This document shows, one piece after another, positions 24,899 through 33,442 of a stretch of DNA of 64,000 nucleotides. The notes under the pieces were generated by a model. That model worked only from the letters and a program-made list of their open reading frames with translations, did no database searches and was not told the origin of the DNA. Position 1 is the first letter of the stretch, and each line of letters opens with the position of its first letter. Source of the stretch: Paenibacillus albidus (lineage in GTDB: Bacteria; Bacillota; Bacilli; Paenibacillales; Paenibacillaceae); the NCBI RefSeq assembly GCF_014644435.1, contig NZ_BMKR01000003.1, positions 186,001 through 250,000 on the forward strand. Reading direction: 5' to 3'. The position numbers were made by a program, and so were the translations under genes.

Positions 24899-24930
24899 GG
24901 CATCAACCAATTGATAAGGAGTGGATCTAC

Positions 24931-25701
24931 ATGTATATGAAACGTCTAGAAGGCCAAATCGCTATTGTAACAGGAGCCAGCCGAGGGATCGGCAGAGGGA
25001 TCGCACTGCGCCTCGCAGCCGAAGGTGCGATTGTCGTTGTACATTACGGTACACGGCGAGATGCGGCGGATGAGACTGTCGCCATTATCGAAGCAACGGG
25101 TGGCACAGCCTTCAGCGTCGGTGCAGATCTCAATACTTTGGATGGAGTCGATCGGCTTCTTAAGATTTTGGATGAGGAGCTCATTCGCAGGACAGGCATC
25201 AACCAATTCGATATCTTAATCAATAATGCCGGCATCGGCACATCCTCGTCATTTGAAGAGACAAACGAAGCGGAGTTCGATCGGCTGTTCGCAGTTAATG
25301 TCAAGGCGCCGTTCTTCCTCATACAGCAATCGCTCGAACGCTTGCGGGACGGTGGTCGAATCATCAATATCTCATCTGGAGTGACACGCATTGCTTATCC
25401 AAATATCATGGCCTACAACTTAACTAAAGGAGCCGTCAATACATTCACCTTACACCTAGCTAAGCTTCTGGGTCCACGTGGGATTACCGTTAACTCCGTC
25501 ATGCCGGGCATCGTTGATACGGATGTCAACGCGCCGTGGCTGCATTCGGCCGAAGGCCGTCAGTTTGCTGAAGAGATGTCCGCGCTTGGCCGTGTCGGTG
25601 AACCATCAGATATCGCGGACATCGTTGCCTTCACGGCGTCGCCAGACGGTCGATGGGTAACGGGACAGATGTTAGATGCGACCGGCGGGTCGCATCTGTA
25701 A
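24931..25701 (+). CDS. Short-chain dehydrogenase/reductase
   Basis: The 256-residue classical SDR has the cofactor motif TGASRGIGRG, NNAG, the catalytic Ser in INISSG, the YxxxK motif YNLTK and a C-terminal GQMLDATGG. It would use NAD(P)H on an unknown carbonyl or hydroxyl substrate in the cytosol. AGGAG lies upstream of ATG 24931. It is a single-gene unit under the MerR-type promoter, so its substrate may be a xenobiotic or its product. Confidence 0.92.
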   Translation: MYMKRLEGQIAIVTGASRGIGRGIALRLAAEGAIVVVHYGTRRDAADETVAIIEATGGTAFSVGADLNTLDGVDRLLKILDEELIRRTGINQFDILINNAGIGTSSSFEETNEAEFDRLFAVNVKAPFFLIQQSLERLRDGGRIINISSGVTRIAYPNIMAYNLTKGAVNTFTLHLAKLLGPRGITVNSVMPGIVDTDVNAPWLHSAEGRQFAEEMSALGRVGEPSDIADIVAFTASPDGRWVTGQMLDATGGSHL

Positions 25702-25865
25702 AGGGTCGTGCTATTGCGACAGTTCTTGAAATGAATGCTGTGTATTTTCAAATTCCGGGATATCGGTACGGGGAACGATAGTTCAATAAAACAGCGGTAG
25801 TCCAAGACTTTATTTCGTCCATGGCTGCCGTTGCTTCTCTTATTGGGGTCAGTCTCATAAAAACG

Positions 25866-25910
25866 AGGGGTGTCCCAAGCAGCCATTGTATGGCTGCTTG
25901 GGACACCCCT
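25866..25910 (-). terminator. Very long perfect terminator hairpin
   Basis: A 20-bp perfect stem (25866-25885 with 25891-25910; arms begin AGGGGTGTCCC and end GGGACACCCCT) has a 5-base loop. On the minus strand it is followed by CGTTTTTA, so it ends the membrane-protein gene at 25939. It also lies downstream of the SDR gene. Confidence 0.85.
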
Positions 25911-25938
25911 TCGTATAATTGTGACCGAAGCTATTCTG

Positions 25939-26943
25939 CTACTTCTCGCGTTTGACTTCCAGAATATCGAGGAAAAAGACGAAGATCGGAATCCCCAGAA
26001 TCAATCCCCATACACCCAGGTAATGCTCGGAGAACAGCAGCACGATGAAGGTATAGAACATCGGCAGGTTCATTTTGGAAGACATCAGCTTCGGATTCAG
26101 GAAATAACCTTCAACAAAGTGCAGTACAGCGATCATGACCAGCACATAAATGACCATCACCAATCCGCCAATATTGTATCCTATAATACATAACGGAATC
26201 AGCGAAATCACAAAGCCGACCACGGGAATCAGACTCAGCAGGAAGATCATGATCGAGAGCGCGAACAAGTACGGAAAACCCAGGATCCAGAGCCCGATAA
26301 TCGTAAAAAAGGTGTTAAATAAGGCAATCAAAATCTGTGCTTCAATAACTTTCCCAAAAGAGGAAATGAATTTGCTGCCAAAATACTCAAGCTCCACGTA
26401 GAACCAGGATATCTTGCTCTGTTTGAGCCTCGAGGTAAAGGCGACAATCCGGTTCTTCTCCAGGATAAACACCAGACTGAGGATCATAGCCATGACGAAG
26501 GTTGTGCCCCAGTTGCTGATTTTCATGACATACTCAATACCTTGAGTCATATAAGATTCATAGTTCAAATCCTTGAGCGTGTTAAATATGTATTGGGTAA
26601 TCTCATTCTGCGGGATATTGGCAGGGGTCAGGTTGGTCAGGAAATAGGTCAGCTGCTTAATCTGTGTAAATACCTTGGGCAAGTAATTAACAAGGGCGAT
26701 TACTAATGTTGCGATCAATATCAGGTAAAGAATAACAATAATCACCTTGCTGTTGACTGCCACATATTTATTAATCCGCTTACTGAGCACTACTTGGAAG
26801 CTGTTCATTACATAAGCGATCAAAAAAGTTAACAGGATCACATTAAGCATATCTCTAATACTGAACAACAGCAGGGCAACCAGCGCCAGAATAAAAAACC
26901 GGCGGACGGTCAGGTTAGCATAATACCGCTTGAATACTTCCAT
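25939..26943 (-). CDS. AI-2E family transporter-like membrane protein
   Basis: The 334-residue membrane protein has about eight spans in the AI-2E/PerM arrangement: four near the N terminus, a soluble segment (about 95-140), then the conserved pair of spans with FLLSLIPVVGFVISLIP and a final cluster. Members include the YtvI/YdbI group and export-type proteins of poorly known function. The start at 26943 follows GGAGAGAAACA; a longer frame from 26964 is less likely. It is monocistronic. Confidence 0.85.
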   Translation of the reverse strand: MEVFKRYYANLTVRRFFILALVALLLFSIRDMLNVILLTFLIAYVMNSFQVVLSKRINKYVAVNSKVIIVILYLILIATLVIALVNYLPKVFTQIKQLTYFLTNLTPANIPQNEITQYIFNTLKDLNYESYMTQGIEYVMKISNWGTTFVMAMILSLVFILEKNRIVAFTSRLKQSKISWFYVELEYFGSKFISSFGKVIEAQILIALFNTFFTIIGLWILGFPYLFALSIMIFLLSLIPVVGFVISLIPLCIIGYNIGGLVMVIYVLVMIAVLHFVEGYFLNPKLMSSKMNLPMFYTFIVLLFSEHYLGVWGLILGIPIFVFFLDILEVKREK

Positions 26944-27075
26944 TGTTTCTCTCCATTCATGCACATTTAGGACCTAAGTACAGTCTACAGTAAGGAAAAC
27001 ACTTATAGCAACTGCACAAACGTCATATTCCCCTAAAAAATTGCATGTTTCAACCCGTAAGTAAGCCTCATTCCT

Positions 27076-28251
27076 CTATCTGCCTGTTAATTTTACCGTG
27101 TGGCTCCACAGGTCATAATCCATATTCAGATGCAGCGCCTTGGACAACCTGCCCAGCGGGATCAGCAGAGTGCCCTCCTCAAGCCTGGGTTCTACACCCG
27201 TTAGGGGAACTCTTCGTGCATTCACTGTCAGCACCATCGGCGGTTCGCTCCGTTTCAGCTGATCTATGGTCTGGGCAGCACTGAGCAGCTCGCTCCCTCC
27301 GTTGAACCGGCAGGTGTTCAGATCCAGACTGGAACCCAGCCCTTCCGTTACATTGAATTTCAGATGGATGCCCAAAGCATTGGTAATTTCCAGCAGGCGG
27401 TCATTATAGGACCCGTAAGGGAAAGCGATTGCTGAATCGGTATTGCCCAGTTCTTCCCGAAGCCTGCGCTCGGCTGTGCCCAGATCCTGCCTGACCCTCT
27501 GGTAATACTCCTCATTCAGCTCATTCCGGTTCTCGTCATCAATGTACAGCAGTGCACTGGCGGCCGGGCGGCCCCCGCCTTCCGCATCAACAACCCCGTA
27601 ACGGTGCATATCGTAGGTATGGTTATAAAAGCCCATCCCGGCTGCTTTCATCTCCCTCATTTGCGGCCAGGTCAGCTTGGGAACACTTAGCGTGTCAGGC
27701 TTGTCAATAGTAGACACGATGATAAAGTTGACGGCCGTGTAGCCGTATTCCTGCAGGATCGGAAAAGCGAGAGAATAGAAGCTCTCATAACCATCATCAA
27801 AAGTCAGCAGCACCGCATTATCAGGAACGGAGCCGTTATCCAGCATGAACTGCCGGTACTGCTCCATTGTAATGACATGGAAGCCCTCCTGCTTGAGCAG
27901 CTCCATCTGATCCCTGAACCGGTCGACAGACAATACCCAGGGAAACAGCGGCATCGGCTGCTCCGAGAGATGATGATACATCAGAACGGCTACCTCATCC
28001 CTGTAATATACGCCCTCTGGCAGCGGTTCCGGCCTGTCCCAGCCAATCTTCACGTTCAGCGCCTGTTCCGCAAGCTCCTTCGGAATCATCACCTCATGAT
28101 GGGTATACCGGGCAGGTATGGCGCCCAGAATCTTATGTCCGTTAATATTCAAAGTGACGGTATTAGATGCAGTTATATAGCCTCGGTATGCAAAAAGACA
28201 AAGGACAAGGGCGATGAGCATCATCGCCAAGTGAACTCTTTTCAAATTCAT
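27076..28251 (-). CDS. Membrane-anchored polysaccharide deacetylase
   Basis: The 391-residue protein has an N-terminal membrane anchor (about 7-27), a short stalk-like domain (about 30-75) and a CE4 NodB-homology domain. Motifs are VLMYHH, LTFDDGYES (metal/base Asp pair), NHTYDMH (zinc histidines) and AFPYGSYND. The last 55 residues resemble the copper-amine-oxidase N-terminal-type stalk repeat found in Paenibacillus surface proteins. It probably removes acetyl groups from peptidoglycan or an exopolysaccharide outside the cell. AAGGAG lies only 3 bases from the ATG. Confidence 0.87.
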   Translation of the reverse strand: MNLKRVHLAMMLIALVLCLFAYRGYITASNTVTLNINGHKILGAIPARYTHHEVMIPKELAEQALNVKIGWDRPEPLPEGVYYRDEVAVLMYHHLSEQPMPLFPWVLSVDRFRDQMELLKQEGFHVITMEQYRQFMLDNGSVPDNAVLLTFDDGYESFYSLAFPILQEYGYTAVNFIIVSTIDKPDTLSVPKLTWPQMREMKAAGMGFYNHTYDMHRYGVVDAEGGGRPAASALLYIDDENRNELNEEYYQRVRQDLGTAERRLREELGNTDSAIAFPYGSYNDRLLEITNALGIHLKFNVTEGLGSSLDLNTCRFNGGSELLSAAQTIDQLKRSEPPMVLTVNARRVPLTGVEPRLEEGTLLIPLGRLSKALHLNMDYDLWSHTVKLTGR

Positions 28252-28375
28252 AGTCTCCTTAAATTCGCCTGAATGCCCTTTGAAAGCAAAGTGTGTTTCA
28301 GGTGAAATCTTCTCACAGACTATGTAACTACATTACCCGGTGACAATTCTACCTGTATAAAGTTACAATATCTTC

Positions 28376-28930
28376 TTATTTTTGCAGATTTCCGAAGTAT
28401 TCCCCTTCTTCCAGCCCATCAACAAACCGCTGCAGCCACTCATAATATTGCACGGCGTGTTCCAGCTTGTCCAGATCCCGCAAGCAGCTGCTCCGCTCTT
28501 CTTCCGGAGTGCCGGGTGCCTGTGTCAACGCTGCAAGCTCCGGCATCACGGCCGCCAGCGCCTCCTGCATCACATCAATTTCCCGCTGCAGCTTCATAGT
28601 GAAGAAGTTCTTGAAGGCCTGGAAGAAATCCGTCTCCGCAGCGTACAGATCCTTGCGCTCACGTTTCTCCGCAAGCTTGGTCACCATCCGCGAAGCCATC
28701 AGCGAACGGACACCGTAGCTCATGTTGCTTTTGCTCATATTCATCGTGTTCTTCATTTCCTCAAGGGTCATCGGCTTGTCTTCAAAAAACATAATCCCAT
28801 ACAGCTGCCCAAATGAATAATTGGACCCGTATAAGTCCATAGTCTGGGCAATCGCATCAATTATGGGGCGCAGAAGCTGCTCCCGTGGAGACAAATCCGC
28901 GTTGCCTTCGCCAAACGCTGCCTGTTTCAT
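28376..28930 (-). CDS. GbsR/MarR-family regulator
   Basis: The 184-residue protein has the GbsR-type layout: helical N terminus, winged helix (FGQLYGIMFFEDKPMTLEEM, SKSNMSYGVRSLMASRMV, EKRERKDLY) and helical C terminus. GbsR, OpuR and CudC relatives in Bacilli sense choline or glycine betaine and repress uptake or oxidation genes. The start at 28930 is set by AAGGTG 7 bases upstream. It faces an Ugp-like importer/phosphoesterase operon across a region with repeated TTACACAA sites and a long palindrome. Confidence 0.82.
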   Translation of the reverse strand: MKQAAFGEGNADLSPREQLLRPIIDAIAQTMDLYGSNYSFGQLYGIMFFEDKPMTLEEMKNTMNMSKSNMSYGVRSLMASRMVTKLAEKRERKDLYAAETDFFQAFKNFFTMKLQREIDVMQEALAAVMPELAALTQAPGTPEEERSSCLRDLDKLEHAVQYYEWLQRFVDGLEEGEYFGNLQK

Positions 28931-28970
28931 TAGCTGCACCTTCAATCTGTTTGGATTCGTTCCTACTAGA

Positions 28971-29113
28971 TTACACAACTCTTTAGCTTTTTCCCGCGAT
29001 TCTCAAAAATTTTACACAATCTTTGATAGATGTTTACGTCCCTTTAACCACGCCGTTGCCGCTTGAGTGTACAATTTTTTTTGAACAGAAGAGTGTTCTT
29101 CAAAAATTATACA
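28971..29113. promoter_or_regulatory. Candidate operator region between GbsR-like gene and ABC operon
   Basis: The octamer TTACACAA occurs at 28971-28978 and 29012-29019, 41 bp apart. Further downstream a 46-bp imperfect palindrome spans 29068-29113: TGTACAATTTTTTTTGAACA, then GAAGAG, then a reverse-complement-like arm ending AATTATACA with 16 of 20 positions paired. These sit between the divergent genes and are natural binding sites for the GbsR-like protein. Exact promoters could not be fixed. Confidence 0.5.
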
Positions 29114-29151
29114 GCAAAATTAAGCAGATGGAATGGGGTATCGGAAAGAAA

Positions 29152-30033
29152 ATGACACGTTCAAAGTGGCTTGGCGGTTTAAAACCGGTGCTCTTCACCT
29201 TGCCGGCAATGATTCCGTTCGTATTATTCTGGCTGGCGCCGCTTTTGTATGTATTTTATCTCAGCTTCACGGAATGGGACTTTATGAGCCCGGAGAAGAC
29301 CTTTGTCGGTCTGGACAACTATATCGATCTCTTGCGCAATCCGGCCTTTTACCAGGCGCTGCGGGTGACCGTGCTGTTCTGTGCGGGAAGCGTGCTGCCC
29401 GTCATTCTGATCGGTCTGGGACTGGCCCTCCTGATGAACCGCAAGCTAAAAGGCTCCATGCTCTACCAGGTGCTGTTGTTCTCCCCCTGGGTTACGCCGA
29501 CCGTTGCCGTCTCCATTGTGTGGTCCTGGATCTACGAGCCCGAGATCGGGCTTGCCAATACAGTGCTTGGCTTCCTGGGTCTTCCCCCAATAGGCTGGCT
29601 GCATGATCCGCAGTGGGCACTTATCGGTGTGCTGCTCGTGACCATCTGGAAATCGGTAGGCTGGGCCATGATCTTCTATCTGGTGGCGCTGCGCAATGTG
29701 CCTTCCGATCTCTTGGAAGCCGCTGAGCTTGATGGTGCCGGCCCGTTTCAGAAGTTCATGCGGGTTACGCTGCCGCTGATCTCGCCTACCACCCTGTTTC
29801 TGTTTATCGTACAGATTATCGGTGCACTTCAGGCCTACGACCAGATCAATGTGCTTACGCAAGGCGGACCTTCCGGCTCTACACGCACGCTGCTCTATAT
29901 GTATTACCAATCTGCTTTTGAATCCTTCCAGATCGGTGAAGCATCCAGCGTAGCCATGGTTCTTGTCTTTATCTGCATGCTGCTGTCAGTGCTCTCCCTG
30001 AACATTAGTAAACGGACCACTCATTATCATTAA
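29152..30033 (+). CDS. ABC importer permease 1 (UgpA-like)
   Basis: The 293-residue inner-membrane protein has six spans and the EAA loop LLEAAELDGAGPFQKFMRVT of the CUT1 sugar/glycerophosphate family. The start at 29152 (GGAAAG just upstream) is preferred over in-frame starts at 29023 and 29128 that lie inside the operator region. It forms the channel with the next gene. No ATPase gene is present, so it probably uses a shared MsmX-type ATPase. Confidence 0.86.
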   Translation: MTRSKWLGGLKPVLFTLPAMIPFVLFWLAPLLYVFYLSFTEWDFMSPEKTFVGLDNYIDLLRNPAFYQALRVTVLFCAGSVLPVILIGLGLALLMNRKLKGSMLYQVLLFSPWVTPTVAVSIVWSWIYEPEIGLANTVLGFLGLPPIGWLHDPQWALIGVLLVTIWKSVGWAMIFYLVALRNVPSDLLEAAELDGAGPFQKFMRVTLPLISPTTLFLFIVQIIGALQAYDQINVLTQGGPSGSTRTLLYMYYQSAFESFQIGEASSVAMVLVFICMLLSVLSLNISKRTTHYH

Positions 30034-30058
30034 AATTTTGTATAAAGGAGACCTTGGT

Positions 30059-30901
30059 ATGCGTTCGATCCAACGGCTTGGCAATCTCTCACGCCATCTC
30101 TTCTTCGCGGTCATTGCTGTGCTGATGGCCTTCCCGTTCTACTGGATGGTCACCAGTGCTCTGAAGACCAATGATGAGATTTGGCGCTCGCCGCCTACAC
30201 TTTGGCCGGAGTTGCCGCTCTGGAGCAATTTTGCCGCTGCCTGGAACGAAGCTCCCTTCGCCAGATACATGGGCAACAGCATCTTCGTAGCCACAGCCAT
30301 TGTGCTGCTGCAGGTGGTGAATTCCGGAATGATGGCTTACGCGCTGACCCATATGAAGTTCCGGTTAAAAGGGCTGTTCGCAGGGGTAATCCTGTTCGGC
30401 TATATGGTCCCGTCTACAGCGGTCTATCTGCCCGGATATCTGGTCCTCTCCGAGCTGCACCTGCTGGACTCCTACGCAGGGCTGATCCTGTCCAACTGTG
30501 TCAGTGTATTCTCCATTTTTCTGATCCGGCAGGCCTTTCTGCAGGTGCCCCATGAGCTGGTGGAAGCCGGTGAAGCGGATGGCGCCTCGCATATGCGGAT
30601 ACTCTGGACGCTGATTATGCCAATCACGCGCTCGTCTTTCGCCGTATTGGCGCTGATTACCTTCATTGACCAGTACAACAACTATTTCTGGCCGATGCTG
30701 ATTACGAAAGACCCCGGCCTCCAGCTGGTATCCGCCGGTCTGCGCAGCTTTTTTGTGGAAGGAGGTGCATACGGATTAAAATGGCCGCTGATCATGGCCG
30801 CCAGCGCCTTCACCATCGCCCCGCTGCTGCTTGTATTCCTGCTGGCACAGAAAACCATTATGCGAAGTGTCAACATGACTGCCGGCTCCAATAAAGGTTA
30901 A
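30059..30901 (+). CDS. ABC importer permease 2 (UgpE-like)
   Basis: The 280-residue inner-membrane protein has six spans and the EAA loop LVEAGEADGASHMRILWTLI. ATG 30059 follows AAGGAG with good spacing, 25 bp after permease 1. It is the CarB/UgpE-type second channel subunit. Confidence 0.88.
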   Translation: MRSIQRLGNLSRHLFFAVIAVLMAFPFYWMVTSALKTNDEIWRSPPTLWPELPLWSNFAAAWNEAPFARYMGNSIFVATAIVLLQVVNSGMMAYALTHMKFRLKGLFAGVILFGYMVPSTAVYLPGYLVLSELHLLDSYAGLILSNCVSVFSIFLIRQAFLQVPHELVEAGEADGASHMRILWTLIMPITRSSFAVLALITFIDQYNNYFWPMLITKDPGLQLVSAGLRSFFVEGGAYGLKWPLIMAASAFTIAPLLLVFLLAQKTIMRSVNMTAGSNKG

Positions 30902-30935
30902 ACGCTCAAATATGTATCCAAAGAGGAGAATGATG

Positions 30936-32282
30936 ATGAACGTATTGAAAAGACTATCGGCTCTGTCCATGGTTGCCGGATTTACGATATTGACCGCTTG
31001 CGGCGGGAACTCGGGTTCCGGCAACACCACAGCGGCGAATGGAGCAGCAAATGCTCCTTCCTCTGCCTCTCCGGCTGCCCCAAGTGCTCCGGTAACCATC
31101 GAATTCTGGTACGGGCTGGGCGGCAAGCTGGGCGAGAACATGGAGGCGCTGATCCAGAAATTCAATGCATCACAGCAGGATGTAATTGTGAAGGGAATTG
31201 TCCAGGCTGATTACAGCGAAACCGAGCAGAAGCTCCAGGCCGCCATTGCCACCGGACAAGTCCCGGCCGCAGTGCTCTCTTCCAATGCAGACTGGGCACG
31301 CAAAGGATATTTCGCTCCGGTCGACGAGCTGATGGCTCTGGAGCCGGATTTCAATAAAGAGGATTTCGTCCAGACCTTCCTGACCCAGGGACAGGTGGAC
31401 GGCAAGCAATATTTCCTTCCGATGTACGGAACGACCCAGGTTATGTACTATCGCAAGGACACGTTTGAGAAAAACGGGATCGATGCCAGCCAGCTGAAGA
31501 CGTGGGAAGACCTTGCTGCCGCTGCCGGGAAAATGACCGTTAAAGAGGGCGGCAAAACAACCTTTTACGGCTGGGAACCGATGTGGGGCTCCGGCAACAT
31601 GGTGGATGCCGTGCTGAGCAAGGGCGGCAGTATTCTCAGCGAAGATGGAACGAAGGTAACCCTCGACACGCCCGAGTGGGTAGAGACCTGGGACCTGTTC
31701 CGCAAATGGATTCACGAGGATCAGATTATGCGGATTCACTCCGGCGGACAAGGCTGGGAGTACTGGTACAAAACGATTGATGATGTCATGAAAGGCCAGG
31801 CCGCAGGCTACACAGGCTCCAGCGGCGACCAGGGCGATCTCGACTTCAGCATTGTCTCCGCGATGGAACAGCCGGGCTGGGAAGGCGTCGGCGAAGGCAA
31901 GCCGGTAGCGCAGGCCATCATGGCCGGTATTCCGGCCAAGGCCGGCGATGCAGAGAAGCAGGCAGCCATGAAATGGTTCACTTACTTCACCAATTCGGAG
32001 AACACAGCCACTTGGTCTATTAACACCGGCTACATTGCCGTACGCCAGTCCGCTCTGGAAGATCCGGCCTTCGTGAAGTTCAGCGAGAGCAATCCGCAGA
32101 TCAAAATCCCGCTGATGCAGGCAGCCCATGGCTCTGCACCGTTCCAGGACCCTACCGGCGGCAAGATCAACGATGCGCTCACGATCGCGGCTGACAAAGT
32201 GCAAATCGAGAATATCCCGGCAGCAGAAGCGCTTCAGGAAGCCCAGAAGACCGCACAAGCTGCTTTGGATAAATTGAAATAA
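30936..32282 (+). CDS. ABC substrate-binding lipoprotein (UgpB-like)
   Basis: The 448-residue lipoprotein has lipobox LTAC (Cys22), a low-complexity Ser/Ala/Pro linker (about 25-55) and a CUT1 extracellular-binding fold (VTIEFWYGLGGKLGENMEAL, FNASQQDVIVKGIVQADYSE, YFLPMYGTTQVMYYRKD). The motifs fit the UgpB glycerol-3-phosphate/glycerophosphodiester group better than maltose-type proteins. The start is taken as the third ATG (30936), 7 bases after GAGGAG. The HAD and phosphoesterase genes downstream support a phosphorylated ligand; this is inference. Confidence 0.84.
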   Translation: MNVLKRLSALSMVAGFTILTACGGNSGSGNTTAANGAANAPSSASPAAPSAPVTIEFWYGLGGKLGENMEALIQKFNASQQDVIVKGIVQADYSETEQKLQAAIATGQVPAAVLSSNADWARKGYFAPVDELMALEPDFNKEDFVQTFLTQGQVDGKQYFLPMYGTTQVMYYRKDTFEKNGIDASQLKTWEDLAAAAGKMTVKEGGKTTFYGWEPMWGSGNMVDAVLSKGGSILSEDGTKVTLDTPEWVETWDLFRKWIHEDQIMRIHSGGQGWEYWYKTIDDVMKGQAAGYTGSSGDQGDLDFSIVSAMEQPGWEGVGEGKPVAQAIMAGIPAKAGDAEKQAAMKWFTYFTNSENTATWSINTGYIAVRQSALEDPAFVKFSESNPQIKIPLMQAAHGSAPFQDPTGGKINDALTIAADKVQIENIPAAEALQEAQKTAQAALDKLK

Positions 32283-33085
32283 TGGGACAGCCGCTCATGA
32301 CCGAGCTGATCACTCCTCAAGGGAGCCGCTCCGTCTCGGCCATTCTCTTCGACAAAGACGGCACGCTGCTCCAGTTCGTCTCTCTCTGGGGAAGCTGGAG
32401 TGAATGCTTCCTGAAGCACTTCACCCGGCGGTTAGAAGAACGCGGACTGCCGGTTCCGGCAAAGCAGATCCCCGGACTCTGGGGGACACAGCATGATACA
32501 GAGGGACATATCACGGAGGTAGACCGGAACGGGCCGCTTGCTATGGGCACGATGGACGACCTCTACGCCATCCTGTCCTGGCAGGGCTACTCGCTCGGCT
32601 TGTCCTGGGCTGAGTCGATGGAGCTGGTTCACCGCTGCCGGCTGGAGGCCGATGCCCTGCTCGATCGGAGCCGGCCGGCGTTACCCTTGCCGGGATTGCA
32701 GCGTTTCCTGGACGAGCTTGCCGCCCAGGGGCTGCCGCTCGCGGTAGTCACCGCCGATGAGACCGCCGCAGCGGAGAAACACCTGGACTGGCTCGGCATC
32801 CGGCAGTATTTTGCCGCAGTGGTGGGCACGGACCAGGTGGAGCGCGGCAAACCTTTTGCCGACATGGCCTTGCTCGCCTGCCAAAGGCTGGGTGTCGCCC
32901 CTTCCAGCACAGCAGTGATCGGCGACACAAACGGCGATATGCGTATGGCCAAGGCGGCTGGGGCTGCGGTGGCTATTGCGATTGCGGACACCCGGAGCGG
33001 TTCGTCCGGGCAGCGCGATCTGCCTGATGCGGACATCATCATAGAGTCCTATGCGGAGCTGCATGTTGGAGGGATGGACCGGTGA
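32282..33085 (+). CDS. HAD-family phosphatase
   Basis: The 267-residue cytosolic hydrolase has motif I FDKDGTL (nucleophile Asp24 and acid Asp26), a helical cap (about 40-130), motif II VVTAD, a Lys near GKPFADM and motif IV GDTNGDMRMAKAAG. This is the phosphoglycolate-phosphatase-like subfamily I. Start 32282 overlaps the binding-protein stop (TAATG); an in-frame ATG at 32297 is possible. Lying between a transporter and a phosphoesterase, it may dephosphorylate the product of imported phosphodiesters. Confidence 0.83.
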   Translation: MGQPLMTELITPQGSRSVSAILFDKDGTLLQFVSLWGSWSECFLKHFTRRLEERGLPVPAKQIPGLWGTQHDTEGHITEVDRNGPLAMGTMDDLYAILSWQGYSLGLSWAESMELVHRCRLEADALLDRSRPALPLPGLQRFLDELAAQGLPLAVVTADETAAAEKHLDWLGIRQYFAAVVGTDQVERGKPFADMALLACQRLGVAPSSTAVIGDTNGDMRMAKAAGAAVAIAIADTRSGSSGQRDLPDADIIIESYAELHVGGMDR

Positions 33086-33423
33086 GATTTGAAGGCGCGG
33101 GGGCGTGGATTTTTCTGGCGATGGCGATTCTGTTTGAACTCTCCGGCACCATCTCCATGAAGCTGTCGGACGGGTTCACACGGACCTGGCCCTCCGTGCT
33201 CATGTTCCTCTTCTATGGAATCAGCTTCACCTCGCTGAACTATGCGCTCACCTCCATTAAGGTTGGGGTGGCGTATGCTGTGTGGTCGGGTGCCGGCATT
33301 ATTATGATCTCCCTGGTGGGAGCGATGTTTTTTGGAGAAAAGATGTCAACCTCCTCTCTGCTGTGGGTAACCGTCATCGTTGCCGGCATTGTGGGGCTAA
33401 ACATCAGCGGCAAAACGCATTAA
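33082..33423 (+). CDS. Small multidrug resistance (SMR) transporter
   Basis: The 113-residue protein has four spans. Glu19 in AILFELSGTISMKLSDGF corresponds to the essential EmrE Glu14, and GVAYAVWSGAGI is the third-span signature. It starts with GTG overlapping the HAD stop. Such antiporters export quaternary ammonium compounds, choline or betaine-like cations. Its place in a GbsR-controlled operon fits export of a cationic head group, but this is inference. Confidence 0.87.
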   Translation: MRFEGAGAWIFLAMAILFELSGTISMKLSDGFTRTWPSVLMFLFYGISFTSLNYALTSIKVGVAYAVWSGAGIIMISLVGAMFFGEKMSTSSLLWVTVIVAGIVGLNISGKTH

Positions 33424-33442
33424 AAAAGGAGGCGGCTGGGAA

